Source: Benincasa hispida
Lineage: Eukaryota; Streptophyta; Magnoliopsida; Cucurbitales; Cucurbitaceae
Reading direction: 5' to 3'
Length of the DNA stretch: 64,000 bases
Assembly: GCF_009727055.1 (NCBI RefSeq)
Contig: NC_052358.1
Location: 43,279,243-43,343,242 of the forward strand
Part shown: piece after piece, positions 48,901 through 55,460 of the stretch
Layout of the letters: every line of letters begins with the position of its first letter
How positions within the stretch are numbered: the first letter of the stretch is position 1
Position numbers and translations under genes: made by a program
The notes under the pieces: model-generated
Told to the model about the DNA's origin: nothing
Seen by the model: only the letters and a program-made list of their open reading frames with translations
Databases searched by the model: none

Positions 48901-48989
48901 TGGGAGTTAGATTGCTCTGCTGGAGTAGCACTGACGCCCAACTCAGAGAATTTTTCAGCCAATGATCTCCCGTCGAAACCATTTTCCAT
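15995..48989 (-). CDS. Coiled-coil protein with an AIR9-like C-terminal region, 761 aa, 21 exons
   Basis: Function unknown to me. Exons, 5' to 3' on the minus strand: 48810-48989, 48192-48254, 44088-44431, 43888-43987, 43743-43820, 43570-43629, 43312-43416, 43037-43147, 37331-37372, 37113-37226, 36850-37037, 26634-26845, 26440-26555, 25598-25640, 25417-25508, 22371-22419, 21222-21292, 20842-20961, 20229-20329, 18976-19021, 15995-16045. They sum to 2,286 nt with every phase continuous. Residues ~43-81 ([20 protein letters not shown]) and ~230-347 ([32 protein letters not shown]) look like coiled coils. Residues ~82-229 and ~400-530 are polar and probably disordered. Residues ~533-745 ([75 protein letters not shown]) recall the conserved C-terminal part of the microtubule-associated AIR9. 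It ends in a basic tail RRKGRKR. Intron 12 is GC-AG. Introns 2, 8, 11 and 15 are swollen by transposons. The last intron, 16046-18975, shows nothing recognisable. Confidence 0.82.
21027..21083 (-). repeat. LINE 3'-tail module (intron 17)
   Basis: Short stretch (tttcattaaagaaatgaaa hairpin, then agactaatgctcaaaatac) that matches the 3' ends of LINE remnants at 29112, 32206 and 32841. On the minus strand it reads as a LINE tail ending in a T/A-rich run. No LINE coding sequence is attached, so it is a very short 5'-truncated insertion or a tail-only derivative. Confidence 0.55.
22470..22813 (-). mobile_element. Gypsy 3' LTR remnant (intron 15)
   Basis: On the minus strand this follows a Gypsy chromodomain segment and a purine-rich run (gggggcaatgc). 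It contains the repeat block 22651-22813, which is duplicated in the same orientation at 24531-24692. The shared text includes gataactaaccctagccaa and gaccacagccaactacccct. The boundaries are approximate; no clear TG...CA ends or target duplication were found. Confidence 0.5.
22880..23240 (-). pseudogene. Gypsy integrase C-terminus and chromodomain
   Basis: Minus-strand frame of 114 residues with the integrase C-terminal block [13 protein letters not shown], then [11 protein letters not shown], and a chromodomain-like [16 protein letters not shown]. This order is characteristic of chromovirus-type Ty3/Gypsy elements. The frame is a remnant without the upstream integrase core on this strand. 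Confidence 0.8.
23455..24532 (+). pseudogene. Gypsy reverse transcriptase and integrase zinc-finger remnant, opposite strand
   Basis: Plus-strand coding remnants. The sequence [13 protein letters not shown] starts at about 23500, [18 protein letters not shown] and [15 protein letters not shown] lie between 23700 and 23890, and then (after a stop) [16 protein letters not shown] and the catalytic block VFFDDILV at about 24020-24045. Degraded RNase H-proximal sequence (FLDLTGYYK) is near 24255. The integrase HHCC finger is at about 24400-24530 (HSGYLGTYK ... CTICQKNK). Stops and frameshifts are frequent, and most of RNase H is missing. It has the opposite orientation to the chromodomain fragment immediately to its left. 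Confidence 0.8.
24531..24692 (-). repeat. Second copy of the Gypsy LTR-derived block
   Basis: About 160 bp, similar along its whole length to 22651-22813 and in the same orientation. It has a small deletion in the ctctgtct...cccctt part. It is fused on its left directly to the integrase finger remnant. It is probably a partial LTR, or the product of a rearrangement that also created the inverted Gypsy mosaic. Confidence 0.6.
27640..28320 (-). pseudogene. Probable LINE ORF1 remnant (intron 11), contains an N gap
   Basis: A minus-strand open frame from 28314 to 27892 (interrupted by Ns) encodes a tryptophan- and phenylalanine-rich segment ([20 protein letters not shown], then [14 protein letters not shown]). 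It continues in decayed form to about 27640 with an acidic-looking tail. The style resembles the nucleic-acid-binding first protein of plant L1-type LINEs, but I cannot name a domain with confidence. It is not part of the AIR9-like host protein: no splice phase fits. Confidence 0.4.
28114..28128. other. Assembly gap (15 N) at a G/C homopolymer
   Basis: Fifteen N bases lie between ...aacaaggg and a run of ten c. The homopolymer flank suggests that sequencing failed through a G/C run. Confidence 0.95.
29112..30568 (-). mobile_element. 5'-truncated L1-type LINE remnant
   Basis: Minus-strand frames in order: the end of the RT thumb region ([37 protein letters not shown]) at 30568-30371, a middle part with [18 protein letters not shown] at about 30250-30190, then the C-terminal zinc-binding region ([28 protein letters not shown]) at about 29970-29715, and [13 protein letters not shown] at about 29560-29510. 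It ends with a conserved tail hairpin (cttttcattgatataatgaaaag) at 29137-29160 and a T/A run. Stops and frameshifts break it, and the upstream RT palm is absent. Confidence 0.85.
30990..31383 (+). mobile_element. Short LINE 3' end with poly(A)
   Basis: Plus-strand reading frame 31000-31311 resembles the extreme C-terminus of plant LINE ORF2 ([15 protein letters not shown], then [15 protein letters not shown] and stop). It is followed by a 3' tail, tttatcaataaaatg, and ends in a run of about twelve A at 31371-31383. It is 5'-truncated, and no clear target duplication could be assigned. Confidence 0.75.
32206..32275 (-). repeat. LINE 3'-tail module
   Basis: Hairpin acttttcattaagaaaatg then aaaagagactaatgctct, the same module as at 21027, 29130 and 32841 and in the same orientation. 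No coding part is attached. Confidence 0.55.
32841..32908 (-). repeat. LINE 3'-tail module
   Basis: Another copy: tctcttcattgaaataatga then gagactaatgctcaaagtac, preceded by a T-run at 32830-32846. The same orientation as the others suggests tail-only insertions of one LINE family. Confidence 0.55.
33261..33470 (-). mobile_element. Au-type SINE with 10-bp target duplication
   Basis: Minus-strand tRNA-derived SINE. The A box is in GGTTGGCCTAGTGGTAGTGG (plus 33447-33466) and the B box is GGGTTCAATCC (plus 33399-33409). The body has the Au-diagnostic phrases GTTTCCTTGACA, GTAGGGTCAGGCGGGTTGTC and GAGATTAGTTGAGGTGCACG, and the end GACACTCATGGATG with a short A-rich tail. Perfect direct repeats GTTGGGATTT flank it at 33251-33260 and 33471-33480. 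It is intact for promoter elements, about 210 bp, and close to the family's usual length. Confidence 0.92.
34364..36230 (-). mobile_element. Complete non-autonomous LTR retrotransposon (194-bp LTRs) inside LINE A
   Basis: Two direct 194-bp LTRs, 34364-34557 and 36037-36230, both TGATG...CATCA on the plus strand. They are flanked by the perfect target duplication ggaag (34359-34363 and 36231-36235). Orientation is minus: next to the right LTR the minus strand reads TTGGTACTAGAGCAACC, a decayed initiator-tRNA-Met primer site (intact TGGTATCAGAGC in the related copy at 39635-39648), and before the left LTR there is a polypurine tract (TTTTTGGAGGGGTAGAA) preceded by ACTCGAGGACGAGTTTT, the ending usual for Ty3/Gypsy polyproteins. 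The 1.48-kb interior encodes no protease, RT or integrase that I can recognise. The total of 1,867 bp is larger than a classical TRIM. Confidence 0.92.
35150..35482 (-). CDS. Unrecognised 110-aa frame inside the non-autonomous LTR element
   Basis: Minus-strand frame starting [20 protein letters not shown], rich in charged and aromatic residues, then [17 protein letters not shown] and ending with [20 protein letters not shown] and beyond. I do not recognise the family. Upstream on the same strand (35730-35600) another, now broken, coding-looking stretch contains [20 protein letters not shown] followed by SDSSD. The related copy at 39320-39240 keeps [20 protein letters not shown] and SDSSD in frame. 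That points to a protein the family once made, perhaps a derived gag. Whether it is expressed is unknown. Confidence 0.35.
   Translation of the reverse strand: MDFYSPRRTFKTQNYSFGCETRSRKVDLRKSMDELYTHYEIETYPRIQRNAYFDPVALEEIKKTTKEIQRSWGKMTQYVVHLSIHLQDFKNGLISYMEEKQRNYGWTLFK
36487..36580 (+). pseudogene. Short Gypsy RT/RNase H-boundary fragment
   Basis: Plus strand, the residues [18 protein letters not shown] are recognisable as the conserved block after the Ty3/Gypsy RT domain, followed by the decayed GNSITSH. There is no further element sequence around it. Confidence 0.6.
37895..38250 (+). mobile_element. LINE 3' fragment (intron 8)
   Basis: Plus-strand decayed C-terminal LINE ORF2 ([20 protein letters not shown] at about 37960-38020), followed by a hairpin tail, atttcattcaaacgatgaaat at about 38197-38217. 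It begins just after a 25-base A-run at about 37868-37893. It lies head-on to LINE B. Confidence 0.65.
38546..42090 (-). mobile_element. LINE remnant B (split by a rearranged LTR element)
   Basis: Minus-strand L1-type LINE with a T-run at 38546-38557 and a tail hairpin. From its 5' side: sequence between endonuclease and RT (about 42090-41880), the RT start ([38 protein letters not shown]) at 41860-41560, a decayed active-site block VVDDTIFF (normally YADD type) at about 41260, [14 protein letters not shown] at about 41170, and the zinc-region precursor [16 protein letters not shown] and [14 protein letters not shown] at about 40740-40480. The element is then interrupted at 38815-39847. Many stops and frameshifts make it dead. 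It is longer than LINE A and supplies the missing part of it. Confidence 0.86.
38815..39847 (-). mobile_element. Rearranged second copy of the non-autonomous LTR element, inside LINE B
   Basis: The right LTR (39651-39847) and adjoining interior match the copy at 34364-36230 in the same orientation, with an intact primer site TGGTATCAGAGCGA on the minus strand (39635-39648). The interior continues to about 38981 but lacks the 3' half. Instead of a direct left LTR, 38815-38983 is an LTR fragment in the opposite orientation (TGATGTAAGAAGAATAGGGG on plus), missing its last ~25 bp. The joint lies in a shared tttat/cctttta stretch, suggesting microhomology repair. The LTR pair therefore forms an inverted repeat of ~170 bp. 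Confidence 0.85.
42600..42900 (+). mobile_element. Gypsy 3'-end fragment
   Basis: Plus strand: TTGAACTCGAGGACAATTTT at 42618-42640, the usual last codons of Ty3/Gypsy pol, then a purine-rich tract AAGAGGGAGGGCATTA at about 42650-42665 that would prime plus-strand synthesis, and presumably the start of an LTR after it. The rest of 42100-42600 is probably related but shows no domain that I can name. Confidence 0.45.
44900..46672 (+). pseudogene. Decayed Gypsy gag and protease region (intron 2)
   Basis: Plus strand. A gag block [20 protein letters not shown] lies at about 44928-44990, and a protease-RNase region motif [18 protein letters not shown] at about 46113-46166. Between them are only scattered broken frames. 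No RT or integrase is seen. The right limit is the LTR-like unit at 46673. The element is old and dead. Confidence 0.6.
46673..46881. mobile_element. Solo-LTR-like unit related to the 194-bp LTR family
   Basis: Starts tgatgtagcctaaggcataa and ends ctaccacatca, 209 bp. The first ~40 bp match the LTRs at 34364, 36037 and 39651 (including gagagaaatctcc). The middle differs and carries several repeats of taatcctaat. The flanks ccaag and ctaag agree at four of five positions, compatible with an old target duplication of a solo LTR. Confidence 0.65.
47594..47856. mobile_element. MITE with TATCAG-rich core; 22 N at its left end
   Basis: Inverted terminal sequences: left aatgtcaaactatttac...aaaatagc (47640-47670) matches in reverse the right gctatt-like ctattttgtataaatagttt (47807-47826). 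The A-rich outer parts also mirror each other up to ttcccc at about 47856. The core, 47677-47790, is built of variants of gatagacttctatcag and tctatcac, themselves partly palindromic. The first bases are lost in an N run (47594-47615). There is no coding capacity. The element lies in intron 2 of the AIR9-like gene. Confidence 0.7.
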
Positions 48990-49500
48990 CTTCCACTTCT
49001 AGCTCAAATTCAGCTCAAACAACCAATATACGACTGATCCGAACCAGAATAGCTCCTGTGGTCTCAAATTGGCGTTAAATTCAGCAGCAGAATTGGGTCG
49101 TAGGTGTGACACCTCCTTCTTTCGGACATTTAAACAACTCAGAAACAGTAGTGTGAGAAAGGACGTATGAAAATGGAGTTAAAGTGAAACCAAAAGAAAA
49201 CCCTAACCCAGTGGGGGCAGAAGAAAGATGATCTATATAACTTAAATCCCAATTCTCTATCTGTCCTGCAATGATTCACTAATGGGGGATGATGGGGTTT
49301 TGATGATTTCTTCGAATAAATAAAAGAGAAATGAAGATGACAGAGAAAGGACAGACTCGAACTCAACTCAGCTTGAACTTTAGCTCGAACAAAACCACTC
49401 TTTTGAGCCTGAATCAAACAAACAATCAATCAATCAATCGAATCCACAGTGTTGTTGTGGTGGATTCAAGTCGGCTCCTGCGCCTGTGCGCTTCAGTTCT
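48990..49500 (-). promoter_or_regulatory. 5' leader and promoter region of the AIR9-like gene
   Basis: Upstream of the ATG at 48989 (minus strand). The next in-frame context has no exon that I can recognise, so the 5' untranslated leader probably lies at about 48990-49150 with the core promoter beyond. No TATA box could be placed with confidence. Open frames on the plus strand at 49331-49516 have no support as genes. Confidence 0.35.
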
Positions 49501-50689
49501 CCGAAAGTCTGAGTGAGTGAATTACACGACGCCCGTCGCCATTGTTTATTATGTATTTCAGCTCCCTTCCTCATTTTACCTTTTCTCTCATTTTCTTTTC
49601 GCTCAGCTAACAACAATTTTAATTAATAATAAAATCACTCCACTTCCGCTTCAACCCCTCTTTTCTTTTCTTTCTTTCCCTATTTTCGAGAACAAGTGAC
49701 TGTCTATTTTTTCTTCTCTCTTTTTAATAAGATATTCAAAATATTATAAAATTGGAGACTGATAACAAAAATAAATAAATAATGATAACACTAATAATGA
49801 AGAGAACATTTAGAAAGCATGAAAGAGAAGAAGAAATTAAAACATGTCATTATTTACAACTATAATGAGTTGTTTGGGACTAAATTGAGATAGAATATTT
49901 AGAGTTTATATGTTTGTGGAGTTCATATACTTGTGTTTAGGGTGTAAAATTATTTGGTCTAAGTTTATATATCTGTGTTTTGGGTGTAAAATTGAGTTCA
50001 TATGTATGGGTATCTGATGCAGTTTTTTTAACTCTAAATAATATGTCTTTATGATTACTCTTTTTGTTTTGAAACTCTTTTATTCAGTAATTCTACCCAT
50101 CTTTGTGTTGAATAAAATGTGGATTGCAATTTTTTTCTTTTGATTTTTAAAACTTTTCCTTTTGTCTTTCTTTCTCTTCTTTCTTTTTTGGTCAATGAAC
50201 AATAATTAGCTCATTACATTTCTTGTAGAAATATGGTTAAATAAAATGAGAAACTAAAGCGAAATCAAAACTTTTGATTCTAGCTAATTTTTCTCCATGA
50301 ATTTGATTATCATCTTCTCCTTTTTCTTCTTCTTCCTATTGTTGCTCTATATTTTTACCATGTCATGAATTTTTTTAACTAAATCTCCCCCATCATAGTA
50401 ACAGCCAATGGAATTTCACCACACTTCTTCAATAGTTTCACTTTCATTTCCTCTAAATTTGGAGGATCATCAGAGAACAAATCTCTATTTTTCACTAATT
50501 ATTGCTGGAAAATGTTCTAGGAAAAAATGTTCATTTTATGGATTTTTTGTTATACATTACATATTTTTCAACTACATACATATTTTTTGTCTAAATATTA
50601 TTAACACTCGTTTGATATGTAAATTCATTACGCATAAATATTGCACTTAATGTAGACAAAATAATATTTTTTATATAATCAACAACCCT
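49501..50689. other. Intergenic DNA, nothing recognised
   Basis: AT-rich spacer with T-rich runs. A frame at 50408-50650 is low-complexity and unsupported. Confidence 0.4.
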
Positions 50690-51470
50690 ACAACATACTT
50701 TAACAATCATCAGTCTTATCGAAAGTGGTTGTCGAAGTTGATTATCGAAGATGATTTTTGCTGGAGTTTGTAGTCGGAGCCTGGAGTTGGTCACATGAAG
50801 GTTTACTGGAGTTGGTTATCGAAGTTTGTCATCGAAGGTGGTTTTTTAATCCCATAGTTGGTCAGATGAAAGTGGTCGCCAAAGTTGATCATTGAAGATG
50901 GTTTTCGTTGGAGATTGTAGTCAGAGGTAACTGCCAATGCCTGAAATCAGTCGCATGAAAGTGGTATTAGAGTTGGTTGTCGGAGTTTATCATTGAAGGT
51001 GGTTGTCGAAGCCTCGAGTTGGTCGTTGGAGTTGCCCCCTCAAAGGTGATTTTAATTGGAGTTTGTAGTCGGAGGTAGTTGTCGAAGCCTACGAAGGTGG
51101 TTGTCAGAGTTGGTCGTCAGAGTTTGTTGTCGGAGTTAATTGGTCGTTAGAGTTGGTAGCACAAACGTGGTTGTCAAAGTTGGGTCACCAAAGGTGGTTG
51201 TCGAAGGCCATAATTGGTTGTCGGAGTTGGTCGCGCGAAGGTTGTCGGAGCTCGGAGTTCGTCGTTGGAGCTGTCATCGAAGGTGGTTGTCGAAGTCTGG
51301 ATTTCGTCGCTAGAATTGTCATCAAGGGTGGTTGTCGAGGTCGGGAGTTGGTCGTCGGAGTTTTCATCGGAGGTGGTTGTAGAGCAAGGAGTTGGTTGCC
51401 AGAGTTATCATCAGAAATGGTTGTCGGAGACCATAATTAGTTCTCCAAATGTGATAGTGGCCAATTTGTG
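50690..51470. repeat. Degenerate GTTGGTCGTCGGAG minisatellite
   Basis: About 780 bp made of irregular repeats of phrases such as gaaggtggttgtcgaag, gttggtcgtcggagttt and gttgtcatcgaaggtgg. Units of about 18-40 bp recur in shuffled order. Because the unit is largely free of stops, it yields false open frames on both strands (51153-51471). No flanking terminal repeats were established. Confidence 0.8.
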
Positions 51471-51745
51471 AAGCCATTGAAAATATGGGATGGGAAAAAG
51501 GGAAAGTTGGGGGGAGTTAGGGTGAGTTGAGGTGAATTGGTAAAATATATCAACTTAACTCCACTAACATTTAAAGTTGGTAGGCCAAACAATGAGTTTG
51601 TATATTATACCAACTCAACTCAACTCATGTTAGTGAGTCAAACACCTCCTAATATGTAGGAATAATCTCTACAATCTCTATTTAGGATAGTGGTTACAAG
51701 AAACAACATAAGTTAAAAATAAGCGCGGGTTTTTTTAGTACAACT

Positions 51746-51881
51746 GCGGCGTGAGGGTTCAAACCTCCAACTTCTAGGGAGGAAGGTTATGCCAATTACC
51801 ATTGAGCTAAACTCGGCGTAAGGGTTCAAACCTACAACTTTTAGGGAGGAAGGTTATACTAATTACCATTGAGCTAAACTC
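51746..51881 (-). repeat. Tandem pair of tRNA-like units
   Basis: Two head-to-tail units (about 51746-51814 and 51815-51881). On the minus strand each reads GTTTAGCTCAATGGTAATT (A-box-like), a CTTCCTCCCTAAAAG-type middle, and GTAGGTTTGAACCC (B-box-like), the last able to pair as a T-arm. The units differ by only a few bases. Neither folds into a full tRNA with acceptor stem and anticodon that I can see, so these are tRNA-derived repeats rather than tRNA genes. Confidence 0.65.
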
Positions 51882-52079
51882 ACTTTAGTAAGATGGGGGA
51901 GTTATGATCGTCTAATTAAAATAATTGAGCTGAATATTCACAACACGTAATTTGAAAATTTAACATTTTGAAGAAGAAGAAGAAAAGTATTGGAACATTC
52001 GTTCCAGGGAGGAGTGGATGGGATGACAGAAGCACAAAGTGATTCCATTATAGAGCAGTGCACAGGAAAAAGAAGAACA

Positions 52080-52540
52080 AGATTATGGCATATTAACTAG
52101 ATCTAGAGTGTGGGTTGATTTTTAAAATAAGATTGGTAGTGTGGCTACCGATTATTTTTCCTAACTATTTCATTCAAATTACCCAGATCCCATTGCTATT
52201 GACAAAGTTGGTGAAGGGATAATTTTAAAAATATCAGGTGATACAAAAAGGGAGCTTGAGAAGGAATTTACTAGGTTTGAGATCGAGAAAGCTCTGAAAA
52301 AATATGAACCCTGAAAAGTCTTAGGTTCTAACAAAGCCCATGCCCTATTTTATAAAAAATACTAGAATGTTGTGGGTGAGGACGTGGCCAAGTTTTGTCT
52401 GAAGTTCCTCAGCGAGGATGGGGATTTGAGCTTGGTCAACCACTCTTAGATTGTTTTAATTCGTAAAATTAATAGCCCACTATAATGGAAGAATTTAGAC
52501 CAATTAGTATTTGTAAAGTCATCTACGAGATTATTATTAA
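52080..52540 (+). mobile_element. LINE fragment, sequence before and into the RT domain
   Basis: Plus strand, decayed: GEGIILKISGDTKRELEKEF at about 52210-52270, then SNKAHALFYKKY, VVGEDVAKFCLKFLSEDGDL and SLVNHS up to 52450, and LDQLVFVKSST at about 52490-52525. This order matches the linker and first RT block of plant LINE ORF2. It stops at 52540, where a minus-strand Copia LTR begins, so the LTR element was inserted into it or deleted the rest. Confidence 0.7.
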
Positions 52541-54442
52541 TGAAGGATTTGGAACCCGATGCGGAAGCGAGTGATCGCCTTTGTGTTAGTAAATTCATTT
52601 TTAGAAAGCAACTTAAAAACAGTGAAATGACATAACAAAAAGGATAAACGTCTAATTTATAAGCACCTTTCTAAATTAATTACATAGAGAAGAAAGGGAA
52701 TAGTAGACACTTACCCTTGAAGAAATCATTCTTCATTGCTCCTCTACTAAAGTCACAAACAGAGATCTTTCTCATGAACATGGCAAGAACAAAGAACTTT
52801 TCTTGGACACCACCACCAAAGCTTTCCTTGGCTATTCTCAAACTAAAGATCAAGACAAAGTTATGGGTTTGTCTACTTAATTTTGGTGAGAAAATTGAGC
52901 TTTTCTTTATTGAGAGAGTTATTGGGAGAGGAAGAAGAATTTTTGCAGAGAGAAAAACTCCATCGTGTTTCGTGTATATTTTCAAAGCTTCCTCTGTTTT
53001 CTTGTATATGAGAGAATGAGGGGAGTTATTTTCATAACTCCCTAGGGAATTATTATACATTTAATCATATTAAAATAATATAATTAATTAATTTTTGTAT
53101 TATATCTCATATAATATAACTTATAGTTTATGTTATATCATATATAACATAATCTAACTTTATATTCTCTCAATAACCTATAGTTTTAATATGAATCGTA
53201 TTCATATTAATTTTAACCTGTAGTATTATATGAATGTATTATTAATATTTGAATTACATTCAAATAATTATCTCTCATTAAACTTTATATTATAATGTAT
53301 CCATATACACATATCAATTGCATCTCATACAATTAATTCCCTTTAATTAATTTGAACAATTCGAATTAATCCAAAATTAATTTATTCTTATTTATCCTTT
53401 ACCAAGTTAGTAATGGAACCTTATGGACATATATATTAGAAGCTTCGATGATACGAGATTCATCAATTGAACTCTTTAATTAAATTAATCAACATTCATT
53501 AACTGTCGGTCACTCCACTAAATACTGACAGTTGAACTCTTCACACTACAACTATAGTTATGTGTCCATGGATATAACCAATCAGTAGTAAATTGACCAT
53601 TCACAAATTGTTCGTAACTATAGTAAGGTCAAACTACCGCTTAACCCTTGTAGTTACATCTGACTCTTTAAGTACCACTGATCTCTCTGATGAACAATTA
53701 GTTATAGTCCAACTATAAACTAGATCCCTATCTGGCCAGTGAGAGGGTAAGACACCTCATTATTCGAGACCCAGAATCAGTCTTTAAGGAAGCAATTAAT
53801 CTACTTACCCCATGATCGAGAATGAGTGAATTTCGTCTTATGTAGCTGCGTTTCCAGCTCCCCACTTAGACAAATCTCCAAAATGGTAAGCATATTGAGT
53901 CAACGAATTTGGTCACTCTCACCCATACAGATTAAAGGATCGCCCTTGTAGGTAGGAGTTCACAACTCACATAGGATTAAGATCAAATTACCTATGATCA
54001 TCCTAGTGAAATTTAAGTCTCTTCAAGTAACAGTGTTGTAAAGAGAGACTAATCATCTGTGGTCTGGTTTTATACAAACTATTTATATAGGATACCCCCA
54101 CTCACATATCTCTACATAAATTATCAGAATCTGATAATTTGTTACATTTTACAACAATTGTAACAATTACAAAGTGGTCATATCCATACCAAGATAAAGT
54201 ACCCAGCCTTACCTTTATACTACAGACCATTCAGGTTATTACTTAAACATGATTCACTTGTATGTCAACTGTATACATGTTTGAGTTACAATAAATAACC
54301 TCATATCTTAGTTTATTGGATTTTGGATTAATGCATACTAAATGTCAAATAAAATAACACTTTATTTTATTAAATAAATAATTCATATACAAATAATTTA
54401 CAAACTATGAAACCCATGAGATTTAGGGCATCAACCCCAAAA
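52541..54442 (-). mobile_element. 3' LTR of a minus-strand Copia element (array-less subfamily)
   Basis: On the minus strand it runs from about 54442 (ttttGGGGTTGATGCCC, first bases mutated from TGTTGGGG) to CCTTCA at 52541, 1,902 bp. Its 5' ~1.4 kb follows the LTRs at 3914, 6144 and 55461: TAGTTTGTAAA, TCCACTTGTATGT, the taaccatt block, the segment near 53500-53530 with gtcggtcac(t)ccactaa, and the ending atcgggttccaaatccttca. Its last ~500 bp instead contain AT-rich and T-rich sequence with none of the ACGATCG units. No matching target duplication was found (attaa at left, tctcc at right is polypurine tract). Confidence 0.85.
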
Positions 54443-54954
54443 TCTCCCACTTATCCCAAAGCTAGTGGGTTACAAAGTAAAAACAAAGTATAGTACACAA
54501 AACAATAAATTGGGGCATACACTATGCTCCCAGTAACATCTCCCACTTGCCCTAAACTAGATGATGCATGTCTCGTAGACCCAGATACTCCAAGTGACCC
54601 TCAAACACTTTAGCTGTGAGAACCTTTATAAATGGATTAGCAACATTGTGCTTCGAAGCGATCTTCACAATAATCATGTTCCTTCTATGCACAATATCCT
54701 GGATGAGATGATATTTACGCTCAATGTGTTCGCTTTCTTGTGGCCTCTCGGCTTCCTGAAATTAGACATAACACCACTATTATCACAATAAATGGTGATG
54801 GATTTTGACATGTTAGGAACAACTTCTAGGATCTGTCAAAAATTTCTTGAGCCATACAGCTTCTTTGGCAGCTTCACAGGCCTTTACATACTCTGCTTCC
54901 AGGGTAGAGTCAACAATGCAACCTTACTTTGTGCTTCTCCAGACCATAGCTCTT
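54443..54954 (-). pseudogene. Copia RNase H remnant and polypurine tract
   Basis: Minus strand: STLEAEYVKACEAAKEAVWL at about 54910-54855, CDNSGVMSNF at about 54790-54760, the decayed KPRGHKKANT (about 54750), VANPFIKVLTAKVFEGHLE at about 54640-54580 with frameshifts, then a stop and GGCAAGTGGGAGAT (about 54562-54549). Immediately before the 3' LTR is AAGTGGGAGA (54452-54443), the polypurine tract. The upstream reverse transcriptase, integrase and gag are absent. Confidence 0.82.
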
Positions 54955-55460
54955 CTTTTTAAAATAATTTTCATAAATTAATTTAAAATGTTGAATTTTG
55001 AATTTCATAAATTTTAAAAAAATCAATTTAAATAATTAATTTCAAATAAAATTAATTTAAATAAATAATTAAATAATTTAATTGATTAATTGATTAATTT
55101 AATATCATATATTAAATTTAAAAAAAAAACATCTATCTTGAACATGAAACCCCATTCATGTATACAATATTTAAATCATATTTAAATATTTTCAACTATC
55201 CATTTCGTTTAATCATTAATACTTCCTTAAATCGAACTTCAACATTTCAAATTCTTTTAACATGTTGTTCCAAGGTTTAGTACGATATGAGCTAGCAAGG
55301 GGACCTAATGGACCTATAGATCACGAGCTCCAACCATTTGAGATTAATCTGCTAAAATCATTAACCCAATTAATTAACATTGGTTAACTACCGGAACATT
55401 CCACTAAAGCCTGTTAGCTGCATTCTCTTCACTATAGATATAGTTATGTCCACTTGATTT
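54955..55460 (-). mobile_element. Middle fragment of a Copia LTR, minus strand
   Basis: On the minus strand the part from 55440 to about 55190 follows the LTR segment around 4780-4990 and 7030-7250: ctttagtggaatgttccggt, agttaacc, taggtccattaggtcccctt and gaatttgaaatgtt. Then comes an AT-rich stretch to 54955. It is fused directly to the RNase H remnant, as expected if a deletion removed everything from the middle of the 5' LTR to RNase H. Its 5' part is cut off at 55460 by the plus-strand element. Confidence 0.7.

Noticed and set aside
51153..51471. Overlapping 85-95 aa frames as small protein genes
   Set aside because: They are translations of a stop-poor minisatellite, on both strands and in shifted frames, without start context or conservation.
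52680..53060. 126-aa minus-strand frame as a gene
   Set aside because: It is part of the minus-strand Copia LTR and has no recognisable domain.
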